Positions 44,099 to 52,852 of a DNA stretch of 64,000 nt are shown here, piece by piece; within the stretch, counting starts at the first letter, position 1, and the number at the start of each line of letters is the position of its first letter. Under the pieces are notes generated by a model that made no database searches, had not been told where the DNA came from, and saw nothing but the letters and a program-made list of their open reading frames with translations. This stretch comes from Bradyrhizobium manausense (GTDB lineage Bacteria; Pseudomonadota; Alphaproteobacteria; Rhizobiales; Xanthobacteraceae): NCBI RefSeq assembly GCF_018129685.1, contig NZ_JAFCLG010000015.1, forward strand, positions 1-64,000, read 5' to 3'. The position numbers and the translations under genes are program-made.

Positions 44099-44533
44099 TT
44101 ACCGCGTCATCTTTTCCAGTTCTGGAAAGGGTGCGTAAACCGCGCCTGCGCAGATCTCGCTCGTGCGGTCGACGATGCGGTCGCCCCGACCGTTGACGAA
44201 GATGGCGGCCCGTTCGCGCATGCCCTTGTAGCCGCCGTCGGCCTCGCGCGGCGTGAAGTGCAGGCAGCTGATATAGAACTGCCGCCCGCCGACCTCGCGC
44301 AGCACCGGATCGGCCATGCTGGCCTCGCGCACGCCGACCGGATTGTTGAGATAGGCGCGCATCAGGGCCACCGTGTCGGTACGGAAATTGTCGGGGAACG
44401 GCTGCGGCCCTCCAGCCTGGCCGCCCTCCATCAGGGATGGGCGGTCACTGTCGCTGCCAAAACAGGCCGCGAGCGTCAGGGGCAGCGCCAGGACCGATGC
44501 CAGCCTCGCCGCGCGTTTCGCCAATCGCCTCAC
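44099..44533 (-). CDS. Putative lipoprotein of unknown function
   Basis: 144 residues. Lipobox LTLAAC at residues 19-24 after a basic start (MRRLAKRAARLASVLA). The mature part (FPDNFRTDTVALMRAYLNNP, VGVREASMADPVLREVGGRQ) continues with FYISCLHFTPREADGGYKGM and ends in PFPELEKMTR. A FixK/FNR-type box lies 113 bases upstream of the start. The stretch 44534-44877 has no other gene. Confidence 0.75.
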   Translation of the reverse strand: MRRLAKRAARLASVLALPLTLAACFGSDSDRPSLMEGGQAGGPQPFPDNFRTDTVALMRAYLNNPVGVREASMADPVLREVGGRQFYISCLHFTPREADGGYKGMRERAAIFVNGRGDRIVDRTSEICAGAVYAPFPELEKMTR

Positions 44534-44645
44534 AGTTCGCGCTCGCCGCTCAATCGACCTGGAGTGGTCCAGCCTCAGAATTGCAATGATGCAGGTCTAG
44601 AGATGTTTTGCCCGACGAGTCAACCGGATTCGCAAAATCCGTAGA

Positions 44646-44659
44646 TTGATGTTCATCAA
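44646..44659. promoter_or_regulatory. FixK2/FNR-type box
   Basis: TTGATGTTCATCAA, an exact TTGAT-N4-ATCAA match to the anaerobox consensus. It could serve the lipoprotein gene to the left (113 bases) or a transcript to the right, where TCTACT at 44682 would be a weak -10 at the expected distance. A palindrome of this length can arise by chance. Confidence 0.5.
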
Positions 44660-44877
44660 CCCATTGATTCACCTATCGTCGTCTACTGTGCATGGGGTTG
44701 TTTTGGCGATGCCCGATCGTGAATCTCGAAACGGGGAGATTTCATTTGCGGCAAACAGCGCACCGGCCCGCCGCCAGAACTTCGCGCTTTCGCGTGAAGC
44801 ATGACGAACGGGCCGGGCCTGAACTCCGCGCGAGGCGGCGGGCAATGTCAGGGATGCCGCCTCGCTGGGGTCAGGGG

Positions 44878-45270
44878 TTAGCTGCGCTTCTCGGTGGTCA
44901 CCGGCTTGGTGAGGTCCGACGGCGTCTTCAGCGACTTCTTGGCCGACAGATGCTTGTGGTGATGGCGGTGAGTCCGCACGGTCTTGTGCTCGTCCGGCGT
45001 GACCGCGGCGTTGGCGTTCATCGCCTTCGTCTTGGTATCGACCTTGGCGCTCGACTTGACGTCGGCCGTCTTGGCATCCGTCTTGGCATCAGCCTTGACG
45101 CCGGCGTCGGGCTTGGCCGCGGTGGTCGAGACCTTGCTCTGGGTCTGGTCCGCCTTGATCACCGGCGCGGTCGTGGTGGTCTTGGTCGTGGTCTTGGCGG
45201 CATCCGCGGCGAAGGCCGGGGCTGCGATGACGGAGGCGGCGAGCAAAGCTGCGGAAATGGTCTTCAACAT
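44878..45270 (-). CDS. Exported Lys/Thr/Ala-rich low-complexity protein
   Basis: 130 residues, signal peptide MLKTISAALLAASVIAAPAF then AADAAKTTTKTTTTAP. The mature part is repeats of K/T/A/D (KADAKTDAKTADVKSSAKVD) ending in THRHHHKHLSAKKSLK. It is intrinsically disordered, probably periplasmic, with a His cluster that may bind metal. The function is unknown. Confidence 0.7.
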   Translation of the reverse strand: MLKTISAALLAASVIAAPAFAADAAKTTTKTTTTAPVIKADQTQSKVSTTAAKPDAGVKADAKTDAKTADVKSSAKVDTKTKAMNANAAVTPDEHKTVRTHRHHHKHLSAKKSLKTPSDLTKPVTTEKRS

Positions 45271-45520
45271 GGTTGGTCTCCTCTTGGAAGGATCTTGAGG
45301 CGGCGCCCTCTCGCCAACTCTTCGATCATGGGTCAGAGCCTAGTGGGGGCGCACTGAACCCAGTCTGAAGCGCGCGGCCAGCCTCCGTTCATCTGGATGA
45401 CAAGTTTGTCATCTCAGGAATGGCGAATAGGCTCGGGTGCCGGGAATGTTTTTGCCGGCCGGGTGTTCCGGTCTTTGGGCAATCGTGTAGGATCGCCACG
45501 TTCCATTCGGGAGAACTTCA

Positions 45521-46063
45521 ATGCGCAAACTCTCAACGCTTCTTGTGCCGGGACTTGTCGCCGTGAGCTTGGCGGCCGGACCGGCCCTGACCAGCGCCTA
45601 TGCCGCGGGCAGTGACGAGCCCTCCTCGCCGCCGAAGTCTGATACCTCGACCAAGAAGGGCAAGAAGAAGAGCTCCTCGGTCAGCGATCCCAAATTCCTC
45701 GCGGCCTATCGCACCGCCTACACCACGATCTACGACAACCACGATTATACGAGCGCGATCGGCCAGCTGAAGCAGCTCAAGCGTGACGACGTCGCCGACG
45801 TCGCGAACCTGATCGGCTACTCCTATCGCAAGCTCGGCGACTACCAGTCCTCGAAGGTCTATTACGAGATCGCGCTGAAGGACGATCCGAACCACGTCCG
45901 CACCTGGCAGTATTACGGCCTCTGGCAGCTCGAGCAGGGCAACCGCGAACAGGCGCAGTACCACCTGAACAAGATCGCCATGCTCGCCGGCACCGACAGC
46001 TCCGAGTATCGCTCGCTGGCTGCCGCACTCGACAAGCCGACCGGCGCGACGCTCGTCTACTGA
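45521..46063 (+). CDS. Exported TPR-repeat protein
   Basis: 180 residues with a signal peptide to about residue 29 (LAAGPALTSAYAAGS). A Ser/Lys-rich linker (STKKGKKKSSSVSD) leads to TPR-like helices: DYTSAIGQLKQLKRDDVADV, YSYRKLGDYQSSKVYYEIAL and YYGLWQLEQGNREQAQYHL. It would be a periplasmic scaffold. It is followed by a strong terminator. Confidence 0.85.
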   Translation: MRKLSTLLVPGLVAVSLAAGPALTSAYAAGSDEPSSPPKSDTSTKKGKKKSSSVSDPKFLAAYRTAYTTIYDNHDYTSAIGQLKQLKRDDVADVANLIGYSYRKLGDYQSSKVYYEIALKDDPNHVRTWQYYGLWQLEQGNREQAQYHLNKIAMLAGTDSSEYRSLAAALDKPTGATLVY

Positions 46064-46087
46064 GACTTCACGGCTTGGCTTGACGCG

Positions 46088-46126
46088 AACGGGCACAACC
46101 TTCCGGGTTGTGCCCGTTCTGCTTTC
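46088..46126 (+). terminator. Rho-independent terminator of the TPR gene
   Basis: AACGGGCACAACC, loop TTCC, GGGTTGTGCCCGTT, then TCTGCTTTCT. This hairpin lies inside the upstream extension of the next open frame and argues for the later start at 46173. Confidence 0.85.
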
Positions 46127-46172
46127 TCGGCTAGCCTTCGCGCACCCATTCCCCTCGCAAACCGGTAGCGCA

Positions 46173-47558
46173 ATGGACACGTGGCTGCGATCCGCGATCG
46201 ACTACATCGGCTCCTGGATTGAATTCCAGCAGACCGCCTTCCAGCAGCCCGGTGTCCTGGTTGCATTCGTGCATCGCGGCGAAGTCGTCGCCGAGCATGC
46301 ATTCGGGCTCGCCAATCTCGACACCGGCGAGAAGCTCACGCCGCGCCACCGCTTCCGCATCGCCTCGCACTCGAAGAGCTTCACGTCCGCCGGCATCATG
46401 AAGCTGCGCGAGCAGCGCAAGCTCCGGCTCGACGATCCCGTCGGCCAATATGTCAGCGGCCTGCATCCGCGGGTCGCCGAGACCACGATTGCGCAGGTGC
46501 TCTCGCACAGCGCCGGGCTGACGCGCGACGGCGCCGACTCCGGCCAGTTCATCGACAGCCGTCCCTATCTCAATGCAAAGGAGCTGCTCGCGGATTTGAA
46601 GCTGCCGACCGCGATCGAGCCAGGCACCCGTTTCAAATATTCGAACCACGGCTTTGCCCTGATGGGCCTCGTCATCGAAGCAATCACGAAGGAGTCCTAT
46701 CCCGCCTGGATCAAGCACGAGATCATCGAGCCTGCCGGCCTGCGCGAGACCGAACCGAATGTGCCGCTTCCCAAGGGCGCATTGTTTGCGCGCGGCCACA
46801 CGCGACGCCTGCCGTTCGGCGAACGCTGCGTGATCCCAGGCGACAATCCCGCGCACGCCATGGCATCCGCCGCAGGTTTCGTTGCCACGGCCGCGGACAC
46901 TGCGCGATTCTTCGCCCAGCTCGCTCCCAATGCGAAGAAGAGCGTGCTGTCGGTCGCGAGCCGCCGTGAGATGACGCGAAATCACTGGCGCGTCCCGCAG
47001 AGCTTCGAGGCCCATTACGGCTTCGGCGTCAACGCCGGAAAGACCGACGGCTGGGACTGGTTCGGCCACGGCGGCGGCTTTCAGGGCTACATCTCCCGGA
47101 CCTGCTCCATTCCCGGCTGCGAACTCGCGATCAGCATCCTCAGCAACTCCATCGACGGCGTCGCGCCGCTCTGGATGGACGGCGCGATGCAGATCCTGCG
47201 CGTTTTCAAGACCCGCGGCGCACCCGACCGGCGCGTACGCGACTGGACCGGCCGCTGGTGGACGATCTGGGGCGCGAACGATCTGGTACCCGTCGGCAAC
47301 CGCGTGCTGGTCGCCAATCCGCAGTTCAACAATCCGTTCATGGATGCCGCCGAGATCGAGGTCACCGGCCGCGACGCCGGCAAGCTCGTCTGGGCTGCCG
47401 GTTATTCCAGCCACGGCGAACCCGTGCGCCGCGTCCGCAACGGACGCGGCAATGTCAGCGACGTCTGGCTGGGGGGAGCAAACCTCAAACCTGCCGGCGT
47501 CGTGGCGCGCGAAATCGAGCGGCGCTACCCGCCGCGCAAGAGGCGCCCTACTCCCTGA
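46173..47558 (+). CDS. Serine beta-lactamase-fold hydrolase (class C/DD-peptidase-like)
   Basis: 461 residues from ATG 46173. The SxxK motif is S-H-S-K in RIASHSKSFTSAGI (about residue 69), YSN is in FKYSNHGFALMG, and the third motif is HGGGFQGY. These fit the penicillin-binding/beta-lactamase superfamily (esterases, DD-peptidases). There is no clear signal peptide. The C-terminal 120 residues carry an extra beta domain (DWTGRWWTIWGANDLVPVGN). The end overlaps the converging S10 peptidase gene by 11 bases. Confidence 0.88.
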   Translation: MDTWLRSAIDYIGSWIEFQQTAFQQPGVLVAFVHRGEVVAEHAFGLANLDTGEKLTPRHRFRIASHSKSFTSAGIMKLREQRKLRLDDPVGQYVSGLHPRVAETTIAQVLSHSAGLTRDGADSGQFIDSRPYLNAKELLADLKLPTAIEPGTRFKYSNHGFALMGLVIEAITKESYPAWIKHEIIEPAGLRETEPNVPLPKGALFARGHTRRLPFGERCVIPGDNPAHAMASAAGFVATAADTARFFAQLAPNAKKSVLSVASRREMTRNHWRVPQSFEAHYGFGVNAGKTDGWDWFGHGGGFQGYISRTCSIPGCELAISILSNSIDGVAPLWMDGAMQILRVFKTRGAPDRRVRDWTGRWWTIWGANDLVPVGNRVLVANPQFNNPFMDAAEIEVTGRDAGKLVWAAGYSSHGEPVRRVRNGRGNVSDVWLGGANLKPAGVVAREIERRYPPRKRRPTP

Positions 47559-49131
47559 TCAAAGCCTCGACCTCGCCGCGCAGCGCCTGCCGCGACCCGT
47601 CGCGCGAATAGAACATGTGTCCGCCGGGATAGACGACGAACTTGACGCGCGACGTCACGAAGGCGGGCAACTGGTCGAGCGCACGCTTCGTACCGAAATA
47701 GGGCGTAGCGAGATCGAACAGACCGTGCGCGACCAGCACGTTCAGCTTAGCATCGTTGGCGAGGATCTGACGCAGCTCCGACAGCGATTGCGGCGGGTTG
47801 ATGCCGCCGCCGAAATCCCAGTTGCGCTCGACGGCGCCGTTGAGGACTTCATAGGAGCCATCCGGCCGCCAGTTGAGTTTTCGCGTGAGCACATCGACAG
47901 CGGCGCTCGTCAGCGGCGCCTGCAGCGCATCGCCCGAGGGGTCACCAAAACGCGAACTGTTCGAATCCGGATAGGGATCGAGGCCACGAACCGATCCGTC
48001 ATAGCGACCGGTCACCATGCCGTTCTTGCGATCGAATTCGCGGCGGAATTCACTGACGTCGAAGCGGCCGGCGAGCCTTCGGCTCACCGCCTGGTCGATG
48101 CCGGTGAGCTCGGCGACCTTATCGGCCACACGATTGGAGGCTTCGCTGTCCGCCTCGCCCTTGACGAGATCGGCCAGGAATTCGCCGCGCGCGTAGGCCT
48201 CAACATCGGCGAGATCGGCGCGCTTGACCGGTCCCTTGGCTTCGCGCGCCACCGCCGCATAGCTCGGCAGGCTCGCGACATATTGCAGAAGGCTCGTGCC
48301 GGTGAATTCGCGGAAATCCAGCAGCGGCGACACCAGGATCAAGCCTTTGACGCCGACGCCATGCTGCTGCTGCAACTGCCGCACGACCTTCGGTCCACGA
48401 ATGCCGCCATAGCTCTCGCCCGCGACATATTTCGGCGATGTCAGCCGGCCGTGTTTCTCGAGCCACCGGCGAATGACGAGCGCGATCGAATTGACGTCGC
48501 CGTCGACCGAATAGAACCGCTTGCGGGCATCTTCCCCACTCGCGACGAGACGGCTGTAACCGGTGCCGACGGGATCGATGAAGACGAGATCGGTGAAGTC
48601 GAGCCAGGTCTCCGCGTTCGGCTTCACCTCGGGCGAGGCCGACGGCGATAGTCCCTCACCGTCGAGCGGCAGCCGCCATGGTCCGGCCGCGCCAAACTGA
48701 AGCCACGCCGAAGACGCGCCGGGGCCGCCGTTGAACAGGAACGTCACCGGGCGCGCGGCGCGGTCGGCGCCGTCGAGCTCGTAGGACGTGGTGGCGATGT
48801 CGGCGAGCGGCTCGCCCTTCTCGTCGAACACGCGGATGGAGCCTGCGGTCGCGGCGAAGTTGAGGGTGCGGCCGGGCAGATCGAGGGTCTGCTTGGTGGT
48901 GGAGTCTGCGGGCAGACGATGCTGTTCAGCGGCAGACGGCGAGGGCTGCGCGGTACTCTGCGCATTTCCACCGCGTCCGCCGCCCTTCTGTCCCGCAGGC
49001 ACGGGCGCCTCGTTGCGCGGCTGCGGCGGATCGTCCGCGCGCGCCAGGCCGGCGAGCGCGAACGCCGAGACCGCCAGCGCCAGCGCCAGCGCCAGTCCAA
49101 CGCGACGCAGCGTCGGCAAACTCATGATCAT
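47548..49131 (-). CDS. Serine carboxypeptidase family (S10) exported protein
   Basis: 527 residues. Signal peptide to about residue 32 (LALALALAVSAFALAGLARA), then a disordered Gly/Gln-rich linker. The alpha/beta-hydrolase core has VTFLFNGGPGASSAWLQFG (oxyanion region), VFIDPVGTGYSRLV, the nucleophile GESYGG, and Asp in AHGLFDLATPY and His in VYPGGHMFYSR. It is likely periplasmic. The substrate is unknown. The start is ATG 49131 (a second ATG is at 49125). Confidence 0.9.
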   Translation of the reverse strand: MIMSLPTLRRVGLALALALAVSAFALAGLARADDPPQPRNEAPVPAGQKGGGRGGNAQSTAQPSPSAAEQHRLPADSTTKQTLDLPGRTLNFAATAGSIRVFDEKGEPLADIATTSYELDGADRAARPVTFLFNGGPGASSAWLQFGAAGPWRLPLDGEGLSPSASPEVKPNAETWLDFTDLVFIDPVGTGYSRLVASGEDARKRFYSVDGDVNSIALVIRRWLEKHGRLTSPKYVAGESYGGIRGPKVVRQLQQQHGVGVKGLILVSPLLDFREFTGTSLLQYVASLPSYAAVAREAKGPVKRADLADVEAYARGEFLADLVKGEADSEASNRVADKVAELTGIDQAVSRRLAGRFDVSEFRREFDRKNGMVTGRYDGSVRGLDPYPDSNSSRFGDPSGDALQAPLTSAAVDVLTRKLNWRPDGSYEVLNGAVERNWDFGGGINPPQSLSELRQILANDAKLNVLVAHGLFDLATPYFGTKRALDQLPAFVTSRVKFVVYPGGHMFYSRDGSRQALRGEVEALIRE

Positions 49132-49374
49132 GATTGTTCTCCCTGCCCCGCCTGCGCGCTCAATTCGTTGGTCACAGCTTTAGCCGCCAATTGCGACGGT
49201 TTGGGGGATCGGAGGCTGGAGACTGGCTTTTCCGCCCGGTTTTGCCCAGAACCGCGAATGCCTGGCCGGCCCCGCGTTTGCCTTGCCGGCCGGTCATCCT
49301 CGACAATACAGGCCCAGGTCGTATAGACGACCTCGGCGGAACTTTCTCAAGCCAGCGGCCCTGCCCCGGAAGCC

Positions 49375-50154
49375 ATGACCAAGCCATCGCGATACGACCG
49401 GATCGCCTTCGTCGCCAGCCCGAGCAACGAGGCAGAGGCCGCCTTCCACCAGCTCACGGCGCAATACGGCAATTGCAATCCCGACGAGGCCGACGTCGTG
49501 GTCGCCCTCGGCGGCGACGGCTTGATGCTCCAGACGCTGCACCATCATATGCGCTCGGGCAAGCCGATCTACGGCATGCACCGCGGCACGGTCGGCTTCC
49601 TCATGAACGAGTACTCGGCGCACGACCTGCGCGGGCGGCTCGAGGCGGCGCATGAATCCGAAATCAATCCTCTGCTGATGCGCGCGACCGACGTCAACGA
49701 CCGCGTCCACCTGCACCACGCCATCAACGAGGTCTACCTGTTCCGCCAGACCTCCCAGGCGGCGCGCCTGCGCATCCTGATTGACGAGCGCGAGCGCATG
49801 CCGGAGCTGATTGCCGACGGGATCATCGTGGCGACGCCGGCAGGCTCGACCGCCTACAATCTGTCGGCGCAGGGCCCGATCCTGCCGATCAACGCGGCAC
49901 TGCTGGCGCTGACGCCGATCAGCGCCTTCCGGCCGCGGCGCTGGCGAGGCGCCCTGCTCCCCAACACCGCCTATGTCGTGATCGAGGTGCTCGAAGACGA
50001 CAAGCGGCCCGTCGCCGCGGTCGCCGACCACGAGGAAGTGCGCAGGGTCCGGCGCGTCGAGATCCTGTCGGACAAGACCATCTCGATGCGCATGCTGTTC
50101 GACCCCGGCCACAGCCTGGAAGAGCGCATTTTGCGCGAGCAGTTCGGGTATTGA
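49375..50154 (+). CDS. nadK: NAD kinase
   Basis: 259 residues, MTKPSRYDRIAFVASPSNEA. The GGDG motif (VVVALGGDGLMLQTLHHHM, residues 46-49) and ATPAGSTAYNLSAQGPILP are the conserved ATP/NAD site. It phosphorylates NAD to NADP. A complete protein of usual bacterial length. Confidence 0.95.
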   Translation: MTKPSRYDRIAFVASPSNEAEAAFHQLTAQYGNCNPDEADVVVALGGDGLMLQTLHHHMRSGKPIYGMHRGTVGFLMNEYSAHDLRGRLEAAHESEINPLLMRATDVNDRVHLHHAINEVYLFRQTSQAARLRILIDERERMPELIADGIIVATPAGSTAYNLSAQGPILPINAALLALTPISAFRPRRWRGALLPNTAYVVIEVLEDDKRPVAAVADHEEVRRVRRVEILSDKTISMRMLFDPGHSLEERILREQFGY

Positions 50155-50182
50155 GCCGCTGCCCGGGCGCCCTTTCGCAACG

Positions 50183-50217
50183 CTTCGTTAACCCTCGGCA
50201 CGATATGGTTAACGAAG
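50183..50217. promoter_or_regulatory. Perfect 11-bp inverted repeat before the receiver gene
   Basis: CTTCGTTAACC (50183-50193) and GGTTAACGAAG (50207-50217) are exact inverted copies, 13 bases apart, 25 bases before the receiver start. It may be an operator of a dimeric regulator; the TTAAC cores recall CtrA half-sites, but the spacing does not fit. Confidence 0.6.
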
Positions 50218-50241
50218 GTTGACCGCTTTGGCCCGGGCGTC

Positions 50242-50787
50242 ATGTTTCGCATCGACTTCAACAAGCTGCGCTTTCTCGTCTGCGACGACAATCCGCACAT
50301 GCGCCGCATTCTGCGGACGCTGCTGCATTCGTTCGGCGCCCGCGAGGTGTACGAGGCAGAGGACGGCGCGACCGCGCTCGAAATGTACAGCCACTATGTG
50401 CCCGATATCGTCATCACCGACTGGGCGATGCCGATCTTCGACGGGCTCGAGCTCGCGCAGATGATCCGGCAGCCGGAATCCAAGGGTAATCCTTACGCGC
50501 CGATCATCATGCTGACCGGTCATTCCGAGAAGCGCCGCGTCACCGTCGCGCGCGATGCCGGCGTCACCGAATTCCTGGCCAAGCCGATCTCGGCCAAGGG
50601 CCTTTACCAGCGCATCCTCAACGTCGTCGCCAGTCCCCGTCCCTTCATCAAGACCAAGACCTATTTCGGTCCGGACCGGCGCCGCAACACCAACTCCGCC
50701 TATATGGGCCCGGAGCGCCGCGTCGGCGAAAAGCACGAGGTGCTCCAGCAGCCCTCGCTGCTCGACAAGGCCCGCTCCTCCATCTAG
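50242..50787 (+). CDS. Response regulator with a single receiver domain
   Basis: 181 residues. Receiver domain at 10-128: acidic pair Asp15/Asp16, phospho-Asp60 (VITDWAMP), and Lys in LAKPIS. The tail (TYFGPDRRRNTNSAYMGPER) has two DRRR/ERR motifs, as in CheY-like regulators that act through protein binding. No DNA-binding domain. The Hpt gene follows after 30 bases. Confidence 0.92.
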   Translation: MFRIDFNKLRFLVCDDNPHMRRILRTLLHSFGAREVYEAEDGATALEMYSHYVPDIVITDWAMPIFDGLELAQMIRQPESKGNPYAPIIMLTGHSEKRRVTVARDAGVTEFLAKPISAKGLYQRILNVVASPRPFIKTKTYFGPDRRRNTNSAYMGPERRVGEKHEVLQQPSLLDKARSSI

Positions 50788-50817
50788 CGCAACGTCAGAC
50801 ACGACGAGGCAGGCATC

Positions 50818-51396
50818 ATGGCGAAGAACAGCGCAAAGGACATCGAGGTCAAGGCCTTCGCCACGCATCAGGTCATCACGCAGCCCAATCCGCTGCGTAA
50901 AGTTCTGCGCCGGGTCGAGGAAAAGGACATGGACGATCCGGTCGGCCGCGCCGAGCAGGCGCTTGCCGGCCTGTCCAGCGAGTTCAAGGACTGGATGACC
51001 ACCGAGGTCAATCGGCTCTCGACCGCCTACGTCGCCATCCGCAACGACGGCTTCACCAAGGAACGGCGTGACGAGCTGTTCCATGCCGCACACGACATCA
51101 AGGGCGACGCCGCCACGTTCGGTTTTCCGGCCGCTGCCGGGGTCGCCGAGAGCCTCTGCCGCGTGATCGAACACGCGCCGGATCTGGAAAGAGTGCCGGC
51201 CGAGCTGTTCACGCACCACATCAACGCGATCCTCGCTATCGTGCACGAGAACACCAAGCTCGACAGCATCAGCGTCTCCGCCGAACTCAGCCGCCGCTTA
51301 CGCAAGGTCGCCGACGACTATCTCGCCGATGTCAACCGCGACCGTCCCGAGCATCTCGAAGTGATCCTGGCACCGAGCATCGTGCCGGCGGAGTAG
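50818..51396 (+). CDS. Hpt-domain phosphotransfer protein
   Basis: 192 residues. The Hpt motif is FHAAHDIKGDAATFGFPAAA, with phospho-His92. N-terminal 55 residues are a variable extension. It relays phosphate between a histidine kinase and a receiver, very probably the one encoded upstream; no kinase is in the window. No membrane segment. Confidence 0.92.
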   Translation: MAKNSAKDIEVKAFATHQVITQPNPLRKVLRRVEEKDMDDPVGRAEQALAGLSSEFKDWMTTEVNRLSTAYVAIRNDGFTKERRDELFHAAHDIKGDAATFGFPAAAGVAESLCRVIEHAPDLERVPAELFTHHINAILAIVHENTKLDSISVSAELSRRLRKVADDYLADVNRDRPEHLEVILAPSIVPAE

Positions 51397-51418
51397 CGGC
51401 TCACTGGTATTGCAAGCG

Positions 51419-51515
51419 TGGTAGGGCGGGTTAGCGAAGCGTAACCCCACCTCTTCTCTGTCTAAACGGAAAGTAAGATGGTGGATTACGCCTTCGGCTA
51501 ATCCACCCTACCCAC
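51419..51515. repeat. Inverted intergenic repeat (bradyrhizobial type)
   Basis: The left arm GTAGGGCGGGTTAGCGAAGC and right arm ending TAATCCACCCTAC form an imperfect hairpin, with GGTGGATTACGCCTTCGGCT in the right half. Such repeats recur between genes in this group. It lies between the Hpt gene and the DUF2336 gene. Confidence 0.7.
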
Positions 51516-51519
51516 CTGT

Positions 51520-52695
51520 CTACGCGGCGATCAGATCGTCATACCTGGGATCAACTGCGTCTTCTGCGACCAGCTCGTCGCAGAACAGCCTCGCCTCTTC
51601 GCGCGCGGATTCGGTGGCGAAGCGGCGGAGCAGGACCATGAGCGGCTCGGTGGCGCCGCGGTCGGTCTCGCAATGGGTGAGCACGCGCTCGACCATGCGG
51701 CGGCGCAGGCGCGCCGCGGTGTCGTCGGTGTCGACAAAGCCCTGCTCGTGACAGGCATCGAGCGCGACCTGGAATGCCGCGAACGTCGTCTCCGGCAATC
51801 CGGCGCGACGGAGCAGCGCCTGCAGGCTGTTGCCGCCGCGGTCGTGCAGCAGCGCGGTGACGCGCGCCAGCGGCAGGTCGGCCAATTCGGCAAGGGCCGC
51901 GTCAAACAGGTCGAGATTGCTCGACAGCAGCGCGCGCAGGATCAGGCCCGCGGTGAGCTGTCCGGTGATACGCAGATGCTTCACCAGGCCTTGCATGTCG
52001 TCGCCGCGCGAGCGTGCTGCGATGTTGATGGTGGAGCGATCGCGCGCCTCGATCGTCACGCGCTCGGCGCGGTCGGCGCTGAGCCAGTTCCGCGCCACGA
52101 CGAATTGCGCCAACGTCTCGGAAAGCTTCGCGACCAGCGCGGCGCGCGTCGCGGCTGGAATGTCGTCCAGCACCAGCATTGCCTCGCGGATCGCCGCGAG
52201 ATGGCCGTGACGCTCGACAATGCGCGTCCAGGAGAACGGCGCCAGCTCCGCGTGGGGATTTTCGATCAATTCCAGCGCGGCCGCCGCGCAGCCGACCTCG
52301 GCGATGGCGGCGCAGACGGAGACCGGCAGCGCGATGCGACGCGCGACCGCACATTGCACCTCGTCATTGCCGGTCGCAACGATGTCGACGAGATCGGCAT
52401 CGATCAGCAGCGGCGAATGTTCAAGCACTGGCAGCGCCACGGTCGGCTGGTCCGCCGACAGCGCCCGCACGATCGATGCCGGCGCATCCGTGCTGCGCGC
52501 AAAGGCCTCGGCCATCGCCTGCCGCACCAGCGGCGAGGGATCGTCGAGCAACATCAGCAGCGCGCCTTCGGCGGCGACACGGTCGTCATGGGAAAGGTCC
52601 GAGATCAGCCAGGCCCGGGCCAATGCCCGCGTTGCCTCCGCCCGCTCGCCGGCGGGCGCGGTCCTGATCCAATTGATGAACTGCCGAACAATCAT
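51520..52695 (-). CDS. DUF2336-type HEAT-like repeat protein
   Basis: 391 residues. Repeats of about 35-40 residues each with L-x-D/x-P-L-V-R-Q-A-M-A-E pattern (LLMLLDDPSPLVRQAMAEAF, ALSADQPTVALPVLEHSPLL) form a helical solenoid as in DUF2336 proteins. This family is found in signalling and general stress systems of Alphaproteobacteria. It converges on the receiver/Hpt pair. The function is unknown. Confidence 0.85.
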   Translation of the reverse strand: MIVRQFINWIRTAPAGERAEATRALARAWLISDLSHDDRVAAEGALLMLLDDPSPLVRQAMAEAFARSTDAPASIVRALSADQPTVALPVLEHSPLLIDADLVDIVATGNDEVQCAVARRIALPVSVCAAIAEVGCAAAALELIENPHAELAPFSWTRIVERHGHLAAIREAMLVLDDIPAATRAALVAKLSETLAQFVVARNWLSADRAERVTIEARDRSTINIAARSRGDDMQGLVKHLRITGQLTAGLILRALLSSNLDLFDAALAELADLPLARVTALLHDRGGNSLQALLRRAGLPETTFAAFQVALDACHEQGFVDTDDTAARLRRRMVERVLTHCETDRGATEPLMVLLRRFATESAREEARLFCDELVAEDAVDPRYDDLIAA

Positions 52696-52852
52696 GCTGC
52701 TTCCGGCTTACGCAACGAAAAACGAAACGGTGACGGCGCGTCACCTGCAACACAAAATAAACCACGACGCTTAACAAAGCGTTCACCATAACTGGCTGGT
52801 TTTATTGATGATTTGTTAAGGCCTGGAAGCAGCCCAGAGGCCTTGCCGCGCG

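Noticed and set aside
44692..45357. 221-codon plus-strand frame over the Lys/Thr-rich gene
   Set aside because: Gly/Arg/Leu-rich shadow of the minus-strand low-complexity gene; the signal peptide and composition favour the minus strand.
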